Of a stretch of DNA of 64,000 nucleotides, positions 34,899 to 43,697 are shown piece by piece (position 1 is the stretch's first letter; each line of letters begins with the position of its first letter). This DNA comes from Terrimesophilobacter mesophilus (lineage in GTDB: Bacteria; Actinomycetota; Actinomycetes; Actinomycetales; Microbacteriaceae), in NCBI RefSeq assembly GCF_014200375.1, contig NZ_JACHBP010000001.1, positions 1,054,001 through 1,118,000 of the forward strand, written 5' to 3'. The notes beneath the pieces were generated by a model, which was not told the DNA's origin, searched no databases, and was given only the letters and a program-made list of their open reading frames with translations. The translations under genes were made by a program, and so were the position numbers.

Positions 34899-35860
34899 CA
34901 GGCCACCGTCACGGAGCCCTGTGCGCGCACGCCGGCGTATGCGGCGCCGATCGCCGCCGAAGGAAAACCGCCGGGAACGAGCCGCACGCGATCGGCGAGT
35001 TCGAGGGACGCGAGGAACGGGGACTCGGTCGCCCGCTCCGCGAGAACAGACCGAATGCCATCGATCAGAGGCGCCCCGAGGGACGAGATGCCTCCACCGA
35101 TGACCACAAGATCCACATCGACAGTCAACACCAAAACCCGCACGGCCGATGCCACGTTGTCGAGGAGCCGGCTCCGCACGAGAATGGCGGACTCGTCACC
35201 GGCCTCCGCGGCTTCGAACAGGTGCTGCGCGGGCATCGGGTGATCCGTCGGCCACTGCCGGGTGATCGCGGAGCCCGACGCCATGAGTTCGAGGCAGCCG
35301 CGCTGGCCGCACGGGCACAGCGGGCCGGCCGGATCGACCGGAATGTGGCCGATCTCCCCGGCGGTCCCCCTCGAGCCGCGCCAGAGCCCCCCTGCCACGA
35401 CGATGCCGGCGGCGAGGCCCGTGCCGAGATTCAGATACGCCATCGAATGGTCGTTCGCGTCAGGCCAGCCCTCGGTCTCGAGCAGGTGGTACACGCCGAG
35501 GGCTGCGGCGTTCACGTCGTTCTCGATGTGCACGTGGACACCGAGCCTCGACGAGAGCAGGTCGCCGAGGTCGAGGCCCTGCACTCCGAGGTTGACCGCG
35601 TGGGTCACCGTTCCGTGAACCGTGTCCACCCGGCCCGGCACACCGACGCCCACCGAATCCGCTTCCCTCACGGGAATTCCGGCCAGCGCGGCGACGCGGT
35701 TCACCGCATCGACGGCGGTGTTCAGCACCGCGTCGGCGCCGTACCCCGTCCCGAGCCTCACCTGGTGGAGGATCCCGCCGTCAGCGTCGATCGCCACGGC
35801 ATCCGTCTTCGTCCCGCCGATGTCCACGCCGATGCGCACGCCTGATCCATTCCCGGTCAT
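34898..35860 (-). CDS. ROK-family kinase with zinc motif (candidate GlcNAc kinase)
   Basis: A 320-residue kinase. It opens with RIGVDIGGTKTDAVAIDADG, has NDVNAAALGVYH, LNLGTGLAAGIVVAG and the intact ROK zinc site (GEIGHIPVD then CPCGQRGCLE). There is no DNA-binding domain, so it is an enzyme. ATG at 35860 overlaps the permease stop (ATGA); a long open frame upstream is a shadow of the permease. Between the importer and nagB it should phosphorylate incoming N-acetylglucosamine at C6. Other hexoses such as glucose cannot be excluded from sequence alone. Confidence 0.88.
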   Translation of the reverse strand: MTGNGSGVRIGVDIGGTKTDAVAIDADGGILHQVRLGTGYGADAVLNTAVDAVNRVAALAGIPVREADSVGVGVPGRVDTVHGTVTHAVNLGVQGLDLGDLLSSRLGVHVHIENDVNAAALGVYHLLETEGWPDANDHSMAYLNLGTGLAAGIVVAGGLWRGSRGTAGEIGHIPVDPAGPLCPCGQRGCLELMASGSAITRQWPTDHPMPAQHLFEAAEAGDESAILVRSRLLDNVASAVRVLVLTVDVDLVVIGGGISSLGAPLIDGIRSVLAERATESPFLASLELADRVRLVPGGFPSAAIGAAYAGVRAQGSVTVA

Positions 35861-36744
35861 CCCTTGACCGCCCCGCTCACGAGCCCCTGCGTCATCCGAC
35901 CCTGGATGACGAGGAAGAAGATGATGACCGGGATCGACATGAGGGTGGATCCGGCCATGATCGCCGCCCAGTTCGTCGTCCCGTGCGCGACCTGGAAGGT
36001 GCGCAGCCACACCGGCAGCGTCATCATCTCCGGCCGCGACATCACGACGAGGGCGAGGAGGAACTCGTTCCAGGCCTGGATGAATCCGAACACGCCCGTC
36101 GCGACGAGGCCGGGCGCCAGGAGCGGGAACGTGATCTTCCAGAACGCTCCCGTGCGGGAGAGCCCGTCGATCATGCCCGCCTCTTCGAGGTCGACGGGCA
36201 CGCCGTTCACGAATCCGCGCAACGTCCAGATCGTGAACGGCAGGACGGTCGCGACGTAGACGAGCGTGAGGCCGGCGATCGTGTTGAGCAGCGCCCAGTC
36301 GTCCAGGACGCGGTAGGTGGACACGATCATCGCCTCGCCGGGGATCATCTGCACGATGAGGATCGTCAGGATGAAGGACTTGCGCGAACGGAACCGGAAA
36401 CGCGTGACGGCCAGGGATGCGAGGAACGCGAAGATGAGGGCGATCACGACGGTCAGGACCGTGACGATGACGGAGTTGCCGAGGGCCGGCAGGAACTGCG
36501 CCCGATCGGTCGCGAACAGCACGGTCTCGTAATTGCGGAACGTGAAGGTCTTCGGCCAGAAGTTCACCTGGGATCCGATGATCTCGTTGTTCGGCTGGAA
36601 GGAGGTCTGCAGCATCCAGTACACGGGGAAGGCGGCGCACACGAACACGATGACCGCGATGACGCTGAGCACGATCGAACTCACGCGCCTGCGCACGCTG
36701 CGTTTGCGGTGCGGAATCCTTGCCCGCACTGTCGCGGTGGTCAC
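35857..36744 (-). CDS. ABC sugar permease, MalG type (GlcNAc operon)
   Basis: A 295-residue permease with six membrane segments and an EAA loop (LEEAGMIDGLSRTGAFWKIT). It forms a pair with the MalF-type permease, whose stop overlaps its ATG. The N-terminal tail is strongly basic (ARIPHRKRSVRRRV). Like the GalNAc importer this system has no ATPase of its own in the window. The substrate is inferred from the nag genes to be GlcNAc or chitobiose, comparable to NgcG of Streptomyces. Confidence 0.9.
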   Translation of the reverse strand: MTTATVRARIPHRKRSVRRRVSSIVLSVIAVIVFVCAAFPVYWMLQTSFQPNNEIIGSQVNFWPKTFTFRNYETVLFATDRAQFLPALGNSVIVTVLTVVIALIFAFLASLAVTRFRFRSRKSFILTILIVQMIPGEAMIVSTYRVLDDWALLNTIAGLTLVYVATVLPFTIWTLRGFVNGVPVDLEEAGMIDGLSRTGAFWKITFPLLAPGLVATGVFGFIQAWNEFLLALVVMSRPEMMTLPVWLRTFQVAHGTTNWAAIMAGSTLMSIPVIIFFLVIQGRMTQGLVSGAVKG

Positions 36745-37646
36745 AGTTGCTCCTCCTTGAGGCTCTGGCGAACGTAATAGAGGGAGATCGCCATCATGAA
36801 GAACACCGTGATGACGGCAATGGCGCCGCCGATGCCGTACTCACCCGAGCCGAGTGCCACCTGGTAGATGTAGACGCCGAGCGTCGAGGTCTGCTCCCGG
36901 ATGCCGCCGATCCCCTGCAGCGCGTAGATCTGCGTGAACACGCGAAGGTCCCAGATGACCTGGAGGATCGTGACGACGAGGAAGATCGACTTGAGATACG
37001 GGAACACGATGAGACGGAACCGCTGCGTGCTGCGCGCACCGTCGAGTTGCGCGGCCTCCATGACCTCGTCGGGTATCTGGGTGAGCCCTGCGTAGACCGT
37101 GAAGGCGACGAACGGGATGGCTCCCCACACGACGATGACCGTCGCGACGAAGAAGAAGCTCAGCGGGTTGATGAGCCAGGAGTGCGCGTGGAAGTCGAGC
37201 CCGAAGAAGTTCGTGAGCGCGTAGTTGACGACGCCGTACGAGGTGTCGAACATCCAGCCCCAGACGATCGTCGCGGTGAGCGCGGGCATCGCCCAGGCGA
37301 GCAGGAGGCCGACGGACAGGAGCAGTCGGAAGAAGCGGTTCACCTTCGTCATGAGCAGCGCGATGAGCGTTCCGCCGACCATCGTGACGACGACGTTGAC
37401 GAGGCAGAACAGGATGCTGCGCACCATGACGTTCCAGAACGCCGGGTCGCCGAGAACCTTCGTGTAGTTCTCGAAGCCGATGAAGGGCGCCGGCGCTCCG
37501 AACACCTGTGCGCGGCCGAACTCCTGGAACGAGATGATGAACAGCTGGATGAGCGGCCAGCCGATCACGACGAGCAGAACGGCCGTCGCAGGGATGAGCA
37601 GCATGTACGGCGTGAAGCGCGCACGCCGGTTCACCAGTGTCGACAA
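36741..37646 (-). CDS. ABC sugar permease, MalF type (GlcNAc operon)
   Basis: A 301-residue permease with six membrane segments and the EAA loop MEAAQLDGARSTQRFRLIVF. The frame is open to 37745, but a TTG codon at 37646 sits eight bases after a near-perfect AAGGAGGG (37654-37661), and the protein then begins STLVNRRARFTPYMLLIPAT as expected, so I take TTG as the start. It is separated from the binding-protein gene by a 137-base gap that holds a strong hairpin and one copy of a 17-base repeat. Confidence 0.88.
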   Translation of the reverse strand: MSTLVNRRARFTPYMLLIPATAVLLVVIGWPLIQLFIISFQEFGRAQVFGAPAPFIGFENYTKVLGDPAFWNVMVRSILFCLVNVVVTMVGGTLIALLMTKVNRFFRLLLSVGLLLAWAMPALTATIVWGWMFDTSYGVVNYALTNFFGLDFHAHSWLINPLSFFFVATVIVVWGAIPFVAFTVYAGLTQIPDEVMEAAQLDGARSTQRFRLIVFPYLKSIFLVVTILQVIWDLRVFTQIYALQGIGGIREQTSTLGVYIYQVALGSGEYGIGGAIAVITVFFMMAISLYYVRQSLKEEQL

Positions 37647-37699
37647 GGTCCAACCCTCCTTCGTGAGTCTGTCGCGCTTAAGATAGGCCGTGCCCCGAC

Positions 37700-37716
37700 C
37701 TTTCCTAGGGCGATGG
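37700..37716. repeat. 17-base direct repeat, copy 1 (other copy at 39065-39081)
   Basis: CTTTCCTAGGGCGATGG is found here, upstream of the MalF-type gene, and again without mismatch at 39065-39081, just upstream of the binding-protein gene, in the same orientation. The two copies therefore bracket the binding-protein gene. Confidence 0.85.
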
Positions 37717-37727
37717 GCAGTACGAAG

Positions 37728-37766
37728 GGATGCTCGGCGCGACATGCACGGTCACGCCGAGCATCC
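37728..37766 (-). terminator. Intercistronic hairpin between the binding protein and permease genes
   Basis: A perfect 12-base stem (GGATGCTCGGCG at 37728-37739 with its complement at 37755-37766) and a 15-base loop begin 18 bases after the stop codon of the binding-protein gene. Such hairpins stop part of the transcripts or protect the upstream mRNA, so that much more binding protein than permease is made. The genes beyond are still translated, given the good ribosome site of the TTG start. Confidence 0.8.
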
Positions 37767-37783
37767 TCCATGGGGCGAGCAGA

Positions 37784-39055
37784 CTAGCCGTTCAGGATCC
37801 CGTCGATCTTCGCGTCGAGCGCCTTGGCGAGGGAGGGGATGTCCCCGCCCTGGGCGATCTGCACGAAGAAGTCGGTGAGCGCTCCTGACGCCTCGACGTC
37901 TGCCCACTTGGGCGACGCCGGGGTGAGACGGGCGTTCCCGGCGGCGGAGGAGATCGCCTTGGCGACCTCATCCGTTCCGAGGGTGCTCGCGAGCGACACC
38001 TTGGCCGGCACGAGACCGTTCTTGCCGTAGATCGTCTGGAAACCATCGCTCAGGATGATCTTCAGCGCCTTGACGGCGAGCCCGGGGTGAGCGGACTTCG
38101 CCGAGACGGCGATGTTCGATCCACCGGCGAACACCTGGCCGGCGCCTCCGTCGGCTCCGGGGAGGGCGTAGACGCCGAGGTTCGACTCCTGGTCCGGGCA
38201 ACCGGGAGTTTCGGCATCCGCTGCGGCCAGGATCGACCACTTCACCCAGCTCGGGGCGGAGAGCTGCAGGGTCGTCCCCTCACAGAATCCGACCTGCGGG
38301 TTCGTCTCGTTGCCGTCCTTCGGAGCGGTCGACGCCTTCGTCATGAGCTCCTGCACCTGCTCGAGACCCTTGATGGATCCCGCCGAGGAGAACTGCGACG
38401 CCCACGTGCCGTCCTTGAACGTTGCGATCTCTCCACCGTTCTCCCAGATGAAGGGGAGCGCGTTGTACCAGTCCTGCCCGGGCCACCACAGGCCGGACTT
38501 TCCGGGGTTGTCCGCGGCGAGCTTCTCCGCGTTGGAGATGTACTGGGCGAGCGTCGTCGGCACCGTCAGTCCGGATGCTGCGAGCGCATCCTTCTTGTAG
38601 AAGACGAGTCGCGATCCGGAGTAGAGCGGTGCGGCGTAGAACTTGCCGTCATAGCTTCCGGCCTCGACGAACCCGGGTAGAAGGTCGTCGCCGCCGAGTG
38701 CCTTGTACTGGTCGGTGAGGTCGAGGAACGCGCCGGACGACGTGAAGGCCGCCGCCTGCGTGTTGCCGACCTCGACGACATCCGGGCTGTCGCTTCCCGA
38801 CAGGCTCGTCGTGAGCTTGTCGACGAGGCCGGTCCAGGACTGCTCCTCGATCGTGAGCGTCGACCCGGGGTTCTCCTTCTCGAACGTCGTCTTCAGATAG
38901 TCGCGAGCGTCCTGTGGCGTATCGGTGCCCACAAGCCAGACGCGGATGTCCGCGGGTCCGTCGTCGGCGGCGGGAGTCTTCGTCCCACCTCCGGCGCAAC
39001 CCGCGAGGGTGATCGCAGCAGCAGCGGCAAGAGCCACAAAGCTGAGCTTCCTCAT
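37784..39055 (-). CDS. Extracellular sugar-binding lipoprotein (GlcNAc operon)
   Basis: A family-1 solute-binding protein of 423 residues. The leader ends in the lipobox TLAGC (Cys20) and a Gly/Thr-rich linker; the mature part shows DIRVWLVGTDTPQDARDYLK, SPDVVEVGNTQAAAF, SGSRLVFYKKDAL and LWWPGQDWYNALPFIWENGG, the last full of aromatic residues that would stack on sugar rings. It feeds the two permeases downstream. It starts with ATG after AAAGGAAA. One copy of a 17-base repeat and, 63 bases upstream, the end of the ROK regulator gene precede it. Confidence 0.93.
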   Translation of the reverse strand: MRKLSFVALAAAAAITLAGCAGGGTKTPAADDGPADIRVWLVGTDTPQDARDYLKTTFEKENPGSTLTIEEQSWTGLVDKLTTSLSGSDSPDVVEVGNTQAAAFTSSGAFLDLTDQYKALGGDDLLPGFVEAGSYDGKFYAAPLYSGSRLVFYKKDALAASGLTVPTTLAQYISNAEKLAADNPGKSGLWWPGQDWYNALPFIWENGGEIATFKDGTWASQFSSAGSIKGLEQVQELMTKASTAPKDGNETNPQVGFCEGTTLQLSAPSWVKWSILAAADAETPGCPDQESNLGVYALPGADGGAGQVFAGGSNIAVSAKSAHPGLAVKALKIILSDGFQTIYGKNGLVPAKVSLASTLGTDEVAKAISSAAGNARLTPASPKWADVEASGALTDFFVQIAQGGDIPSLAKALDAKIDGILNG

Positions 39056-39064
39056 GGTGTTTTC

Positions 39065-39081
39065 CTTTCCTAGGGCGATGG
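39065..39081. repeat. 17-base direct repeat, copy 2
   Basis: An identical copy of the element at 37700-37716, starting 10 bases before the binding-protein ATG. On the coding strand it reads CCATCGCCCTAGGAAAG and supplies part of the purine-rich ribosome site. Confidence 0.85.
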
Positions 39082-39118
39082 TGTCAGCGCGGTGCCGGAC
39101 ACCCCGTGGTGCGCGGAG

Positions 39119-40339
39119 TCAGGAGACCCCGAGTTGCGCGGAGAGCACCATCACGGCAGCGCCGCGCACGACGATGTCCTCTCCGAGCGTTGTCATCCGT
39201 AACGTGAGATCGCCGTGGAACTGGGCCATCGTGCGGTTGCGGAGTGTTTCGATGGTCGCCGCGGCGAGCGGGCCATCAAGCAGGTGGGTCGGACCGCTCA
39301 GGACGATCTCGGCCAGATTGAGCGCTCCGACGATCGCGGCGAGGGAGATGCCGAGGTGCCGGCCCGCTTCTGCCAGCACGTCGTCGGTGGATGCGCTGTT
39401 CGCGCGGGCGGCGGCGAGCGCCGCTTCGAGGCGGGGAGCCGCGAGCCAGGTCTCGAGGCATCCGTTCTTGCCGCACACGCACGGAAGGCCGCCATCGGTT
39501 CCGACGACGACGTGGCCGATCTCGCCCGCCGCGAACCGGCTGCCATACAGTGGGGTTCCGCCGACCAGGAGGCCCGCGCCGACACCGTGCCCGACCTTGA
39601 CGAGCATCATGTCGCGGTCGGCTCCGCCGAAGCTGTGCTCGGCGAGCACGGCGGCGTTCGCGTCGTTGCCGACGACGACGGGGAGCGAGAACTCCTGGAG
39701 GAGGATGCGCTGCAGCGGGACGTCTGTCCAGCCGAGATTCGGTGCGGAGAGCACTGTACCGGTGAAGTCGACGACGCCGGGGGAACCGACTCCGATGCCG
39801 AGGATCGGGCTGGTGGCGAGCGCGAGAAGTTCCCCGACGAGCCCGACGACCTTCGCCGCGGCATCCGCCCCCGTGCTCCCGGCCAGTGTCACCTCACGGT
39901 GTTCGAGGATCCCGCCGTCCAGGTCGAGCAGCGCACCGCGGAACATCGCGTAGTCGCTCAGGTCGATCCCGACGATCTGGAAAGCGCTTCGGTTGATGTC
40001 CAGGAGGGTCGCCGGCTTGCCGGGGCGAGCATCCTCGCGCTGGCCGGTCTCGACGATGAGGCCCTCGGAGATGAACTCGCCGACGAGGTCGGAGATTGTC
40101 ACCCGCGTGAGCCCGGTGCTGCGCGCGATGTCCGCGCGGCTCTGCTGGCCGGCACGGTAGAGGGTCTGGAGGACGAGAGAGCGGTTGTGGCTGCGCGCGT
40201 GCTCCGGCAGGATCTTCGCGCTCGGGCGCAGCGCGCGACCCGAGCTGAATCCCTGGGTCGTGTGGTCGGCGATACCGGGTCCGCGAGCCGCCGTGGCGGA
40301 CGTCGGGGAGAGGCTTCGCTGCGCTCCCGCTGCAGTCAT
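39119..40339 (-). CDS. ROK-family transcriptional repressor (NagC-like)
   Basis: A 406-residue regulator. Residues 55-110 hold a winged helix-turn-helix (LVLQTLYRAGQQSRADIARS then TGLTRVTISDLVGEFISEGL); the rest is the ROK sugar-sensing domain with NDANAAVLAEHSFGG, GEIGHVVVG and the zinc motif CVCGKNGCLE. It probably represses the GlcNAc import operon directly downstream and itself, and is released by GlcNAc or GlcNAc-6-P. The frame extends eight codons further, but the ATG at 40339 lies seven bases from a clear -10 box, pointing to a leaderless start there. Confidence 0.9.
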   Translation of the reverse strand: MTAAGAQRSLSPTSATAARGPGIADHTTQGFSSGRALRPSAKILPEHARSHNRSLVLQTLYRAGQQSRADIARSTGLTRVTISDLVGEFISEGLIVETGQREDARPGKPATLLDINRSAFQIVGIDLSDYAMFRGALLDLDGGILEHREVTLAGSTGADAAAKVVGLVGELLALATSPILGIGVGSPGVVDFTGTVLSAPNLGWTDVPLQRILLQEFSLPVVVGNDANAAVLAEHSFGGADRDMMLVKVGHGVGAGLLVGGTPLYGSRFAAGEIGHVVVGTDGGLPCVCGKNGCLETWLAAPRLEAALAAARANSASTDDVLAEAGRHLGISLAAIVGALNLAEIVLSGPTHLLDGPLAAATIETLRNRTMAQFHGDLTLRMTTLGEDIVVRGAAVMVLSAQLGVS

Positions 40340-40374
40340 TTTGTTAGTAAACCGTACAAACAAACTCCTGTCCA
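40340..40374 (-). promoter_or_regulatory. Leaderless promoter with overlapping operator of the ROK repressor gene
   Basis: On the minus strand -35 TGGACA (40369-40374), a 17-base spacer and -10 TTTACT (40346-40351) are followed by six bases and the ATG at 40339, so the mRNA starts at or next to the A of ATG. An inverted repeat TTTGTT-N13-AACAAA (40340-40345 and 40359-40364) straddles the -10 box and is a good candidate for autoregulation by the ROK protein. Confidence 0.65.
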
Positions 40375-40466
40375 GTGTTTCGGCAACTTTTTCATGTCGA
40401 GACGCGCGACCTCCTTAGTGAGCGCGATTCGATTGATACTGTCGACGGGGGTAGAAGGGACTTCTC

Positions 40467-43400
40467 ATGCGGACTGTGGGCCTTGTCTTCCGCAGGTCCA
40501 CGTCCCAGTCCGGACTCCTCTCCACGGTCGGTGCCGTCGCACTCGTCCTGACGGCGCTCGTCGTCGGACTGTTCGGCTACCTCGACTTCTCCGCCACCAT
40601 CAACACCCGGCACTTCCTCGCGGATGCCGCTCCGACGGCGAGCAGCCTCCGCGTGGAGGCGAAGCTCGGCAGCGACCCCGCGGCGCAGACATCCGCCGCA
40701 GACGCGTTCTTCGCGCGCACCTTCGCGGGCATCCCGGTCACGATCGATCGGACGCTCATCGACTTCCCCCTGTCCGCGGCGAAGGATGGCAAGCAGCTCA
40801 CCCTGGACGATGGAAGTGAAGCGCGCATCACGCCGTGGTCGGATGCCTCTCTCGCCGACTTTGCCAATCTCGTCGCTGGCACGTGGCCGACGACGACCAC
40901 CACGAGCGACCCGCTGCAGGGAGCGCTCCAGGCCGAGGCGGCGAAGCGGCTCGGCCTCTCCGTCGGCGACGTCCTGTCGGTCGGAAGCGGCTCAGAGGCG
41001 AAGGATGTCGAGATCGTCGCGACCTGGCTGCCGAATAACGCACTCGACCAGCACTGGTTCTCCGACCCCGGCGTCGCGACCGGAACGGCGATCCCTGCCG
41101 GGGACGGCACGCCGAGCTTCGGCCCGCTCATCGTCGACGAAGCGGCGATCGCGACGCTCGGCCCGATCCCCTCCGTCCACTGGACGATCGCCGCCGACTC
41201 GCACGTCATCACCCCCTCCGAGCTCGACCGCCTGGGCACGATCGCCACGACACTTCGGGACTCCATCGCCGCCGACGAGAAGTTCGACGCCGGCGGCGCC
41301 CTCGTAGACGGCACCCTCGCGCAGACCGCCTCGACGGTCCAGCGGAACCTCGAGTCCGTGCGCGGGGTCACGCCCGTCGGCATCCTGCTCGTGGCCCTCA
41401 TCGGCCTCATCGCCCTCATCCAGTTGGCCCGGCTGCTGTCGCTCGCGCGGAGGCCGGAGAACGCCCTCCTGAGGTCGCGCGGCGCCTCTGCGCAGTGGCT
41501 GACGACGGCCGGGCTCATCGAATCGGCGGTCGTGGCCGCCCTCGGATGTGCAGCAGGGTTCGCTGCCGCGGCCGGCGCACTCCTCGCACTGTTCGGTGCG
41601 GATGCCGCGGCCTTCGCACCCTGGGAGTTCGCCCTCGTCAACGCTGTCGCCGTGCTCGTGATCTTCGGCCTCACGGCGTTCCTCGACTCGATCCGGCTCG
41701 CCAAGCGCGATGCGATCGACGACTCCGGCCGGACGCAGGCGGCAGCGACCATCGGTACGGCCGTGCTCGCTCTCGCCGCAGCAGGGGTCGCCGTCTGGCA
41801 GTCGCTACTGTACGGTTCGCCGCTCATCACGAATGCCGCCGGCCGCACGACCGTGAATCCGCTCGCCGTTATCGCCCCCACGCTCGCCCTCATCGCCATC
41901 GCCCTCGTCCTGCTCGTGGTGTTCGGCCCGCTCGCCTCCGCCTGGCAGCGGATCGCCTCCGCGCGACCGCGGTTGCAGCCGTCCTACTCCGCGCGGCAGG
42001 TGGCGAGGGGGCTCGGCAGCTATGCGGTCGCCGTGCTGGTGGTTGCGCTGGCCGTCGGCGGCGTCGTCATCGCATCCGGGTACTCCGGCTCCTGGCATTC
42101 GCTCACCCAGCGCAATGCAGAGCTCGTCACGGGCGCGGATGCCAAGGTCGCCCTCACCACGTCTGCCTTCCCGCAGGCGGATGCCACACCGGTGACCGGC
42201 GCAGAGTTCCTCGACGTGCCGGGAGTGACGGCCGCCGCTCCCGTGCTCTCCACCACGATCTCGATCGGCGATGGCGACGACGGCCAGCTCACCGCTATTC
42301 CTCACGACGAGATCGAGAAGGTCGTGACGCACGCCGGCGGTTCTCTCGATCCGGCAAGGCTCGCGCGCGAAGTCGGCGACTCCAAGGTCAACGGCATCGA
42401 GTTGCCCCAGGATGCCACCGCCTTCTCCCTCACGATGACGGTCCGCCAGGGCTTCGATTCCGAGTCCTCCTCTCACATTCCCAACAGCGGCTGGGTGCAG
42501 GGAGTCGTCTGGCTCCGGGATGCAGCGGGTGCCGTCATCACGATGAAGCTCCCCCAGATCGACATCGCGCCGCTGAGCTCCGAGGATACGGTCGTGACGA
42601 CCGCGACCGTCGATCTTCCGACGAGTCGCGACCCGTGGCGGCTCGTCGCCATCGACTATTACGTGAGTGCGTACCAGGGTTTCCTTAACACGACGTTCAG
42701 CGATCTCGAGGCGACCACCGCATCCGGCCCTCAGCACGTCGCCCTCGACACGAGAAGCTGGGGGATGCCGCTCCTGTTCGCGTTCGGGTCCAGCACGGTA
42801 CCTGCCGCCGACGGGCTGACCCTTGGCATACCCGGCGATCAAGGTCGGCCGTATAGCCTGCGCTTCGCCGTGCAGGGCGATGACCCGGAGTCCTCGGTCG
42901 CGCCCGGCGCCGGCATCAACAGCTACTTCGAGTCGCCGCCGCTCCCTCTCGTGGTGAGCAAGGAGCTCGCGAGCCACTACGACGTCGGCCCCGGCGACCC
43001 CTTCACCCTCCGTTTCGCGGGAACCGGTCTGAGCATCAACGGCAGGATCGCCGCCGTCGCGAGCCTGCTGCCGGGCGTCCAGTCCCCGCATGCGATAGTC
43101 GTCGACCTGAACGCCCTCACCGAATACATCATGGCCTCGAGCAATGTCGTACCCCGCGCCAACCAGGTCTGGCTCGCGACCGATGGAGCGGTCGACCTGG
43201 GAAGCGCCGTTCCGAATGACGCGACCGTCGTCACCGCGAACGACGCGGTCGATTCCGCGTTCGCCGCGCCGGCAGAACTCGCCCTGTGGATCGCGGCGAT
43301 CGGATGCCTGCTCCTTGCAGCGATCTCGCTCGGCGCCGTCGCACTCACCCTCGCCCGGGCACGCCGCGGCGAGGTCGCAGTACTGCGCGCGGTGGGCGTC

Positions 43401-43697
43401 TCCGCCCGGCAGCAGTCACGCTCCCGCTTCATGGAACTCGCGGTCGTCATCCTGGTCTCGGTCGTCTTCGGCGTGCTGGCCGGGGTCGCGGTCTCAGCGC
43501 TCACCCTGCCGAACCTGGCGCGCTCTGCGATCCAGAGCGTTCCGGATGCCCTCCCCGCGACGCTGACGTTCGCCCTCGCCCTCGGCGGTGCACTTCTCGC
43601 GGTGGCTCTCATCGTCATGCTCGGGATCGCCGGATTCTCCGCCGCCCGGGTACGACGCCAGGCGCTCGACACGAGCGAAAGGCTGGAGACCCGATGA
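40467..43697 (+). CDS. Large FtsX-like ABC permease (first of two)
   Basis: A 1076-residue membrane protein. After an N-terminal membrane segment (VGAVALVLTALVVGLFGYLD) comes an extracellular domain of about 240 residues, then an FtsX core of membrane segments from about residue 300 (VGILLVALIGLIALIQLARLL, and RSRGASAQWL), a second extracellular domain of about 350 residues, and a C-terminal FtsX block (LAAISLGAVALTLARARRGE). This is the MacB/LolC-type architecture that moves mechanical force across the membrane instead of passing a substrate through a channel. It starts with ATG after AGAAGGG and overlaps the next gene by four bases. It is the head of a four-gene operon. Confidence 0.88.
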   Translation: MRTVGLVFRRSTSQSGLLSTVGAVALVLTALVVGLFGYLDFSATINTRHFLADAAPTASSLRVEAKLGSDPAAQTSAADAFFARTFAGIPVTIDRTLIDFPLSAAKDGKQLTLDDGSEARITPWSDASLADFANLVAGTWPTTTTTSDPLQGALQAEAAKRLGLSVGDVLSVGSGSEAKDVEIVATWLPNNALDQHWFSDPGVATGTAIPAGDGTPSFGPLIVDEAAIATLGPIPSVHWTIAADSHVITPSELDRLGTIATTLRDSIAADEKFDAGGALVDGTLAQTASTVQRNLESVRGVTPVGILLVALIGLIALIQLARLLSLARRPENALLRSRGASAQWLTTAGLIESAVVAALGCAAGFAAAAGALLALFGADAAAFAPWEFALVNAVAVLVIFGLTAFLDSIRLAKRDAIDDSGRTQAAATIGTAVLALAAAGVAVWQSLLYGSPLITNAAGRTTVNPLAVIAPTLALIAIALVLLVVFGPLASAWQRIASARPRLQPSYSARQVARGLGSYAVAVLVVALAVGGVVIASGYSGSWHSLTQRNAELVTGADAKVALTTSAFPQADATPVTGAEFLDVPGVTAAAPVLSTTISIGDGDDGQLTAIPHDEIEKVVTHAGGSLDPARLAREVGDSKVNGIELPQDATAFSLTMTVRQGFDSESSSHIPNSGWVQGVVWLRDAAGAVITMKLPQIDIAPLSSEDTVVTTATVDLPTSRDPWRLVAIDYYVSAYQGFLNTTFSDLEATTASGPQHVALDTRSWGMPLLFAFGSSTVPAADGLTLGIPGDQGRPYSLRFAVQGDDPESSVAPGAGINSYFESPPLPLVVSKELASHYDVGPGDPFTLRFAGTGLSINGRIAAVASLLPGVQSPHAIVVDLNALTEYIMASSNVVPRANQVWLATDGAVDLGSAVPNDATVVTANDAVDSAFAAPAELALWIAAIGCLLLAAISLGAVALTLARARRGEVAVLRAVGVSARQQSRSRFMELAVVILVSVVFGVLAGVAVSALTLPNLARSAIQSVPDALPATLTFALALGGALLAVALIVMLGIAGFSAARVRRQALDTSERLETR

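Noticed and set aside
34898-36640. 580-residue version of the ROK kinase
   Set aside because: The N-terminal 260 residues are a shadow of the MalG-type permease; the kinase starts at the ATG at 35860.
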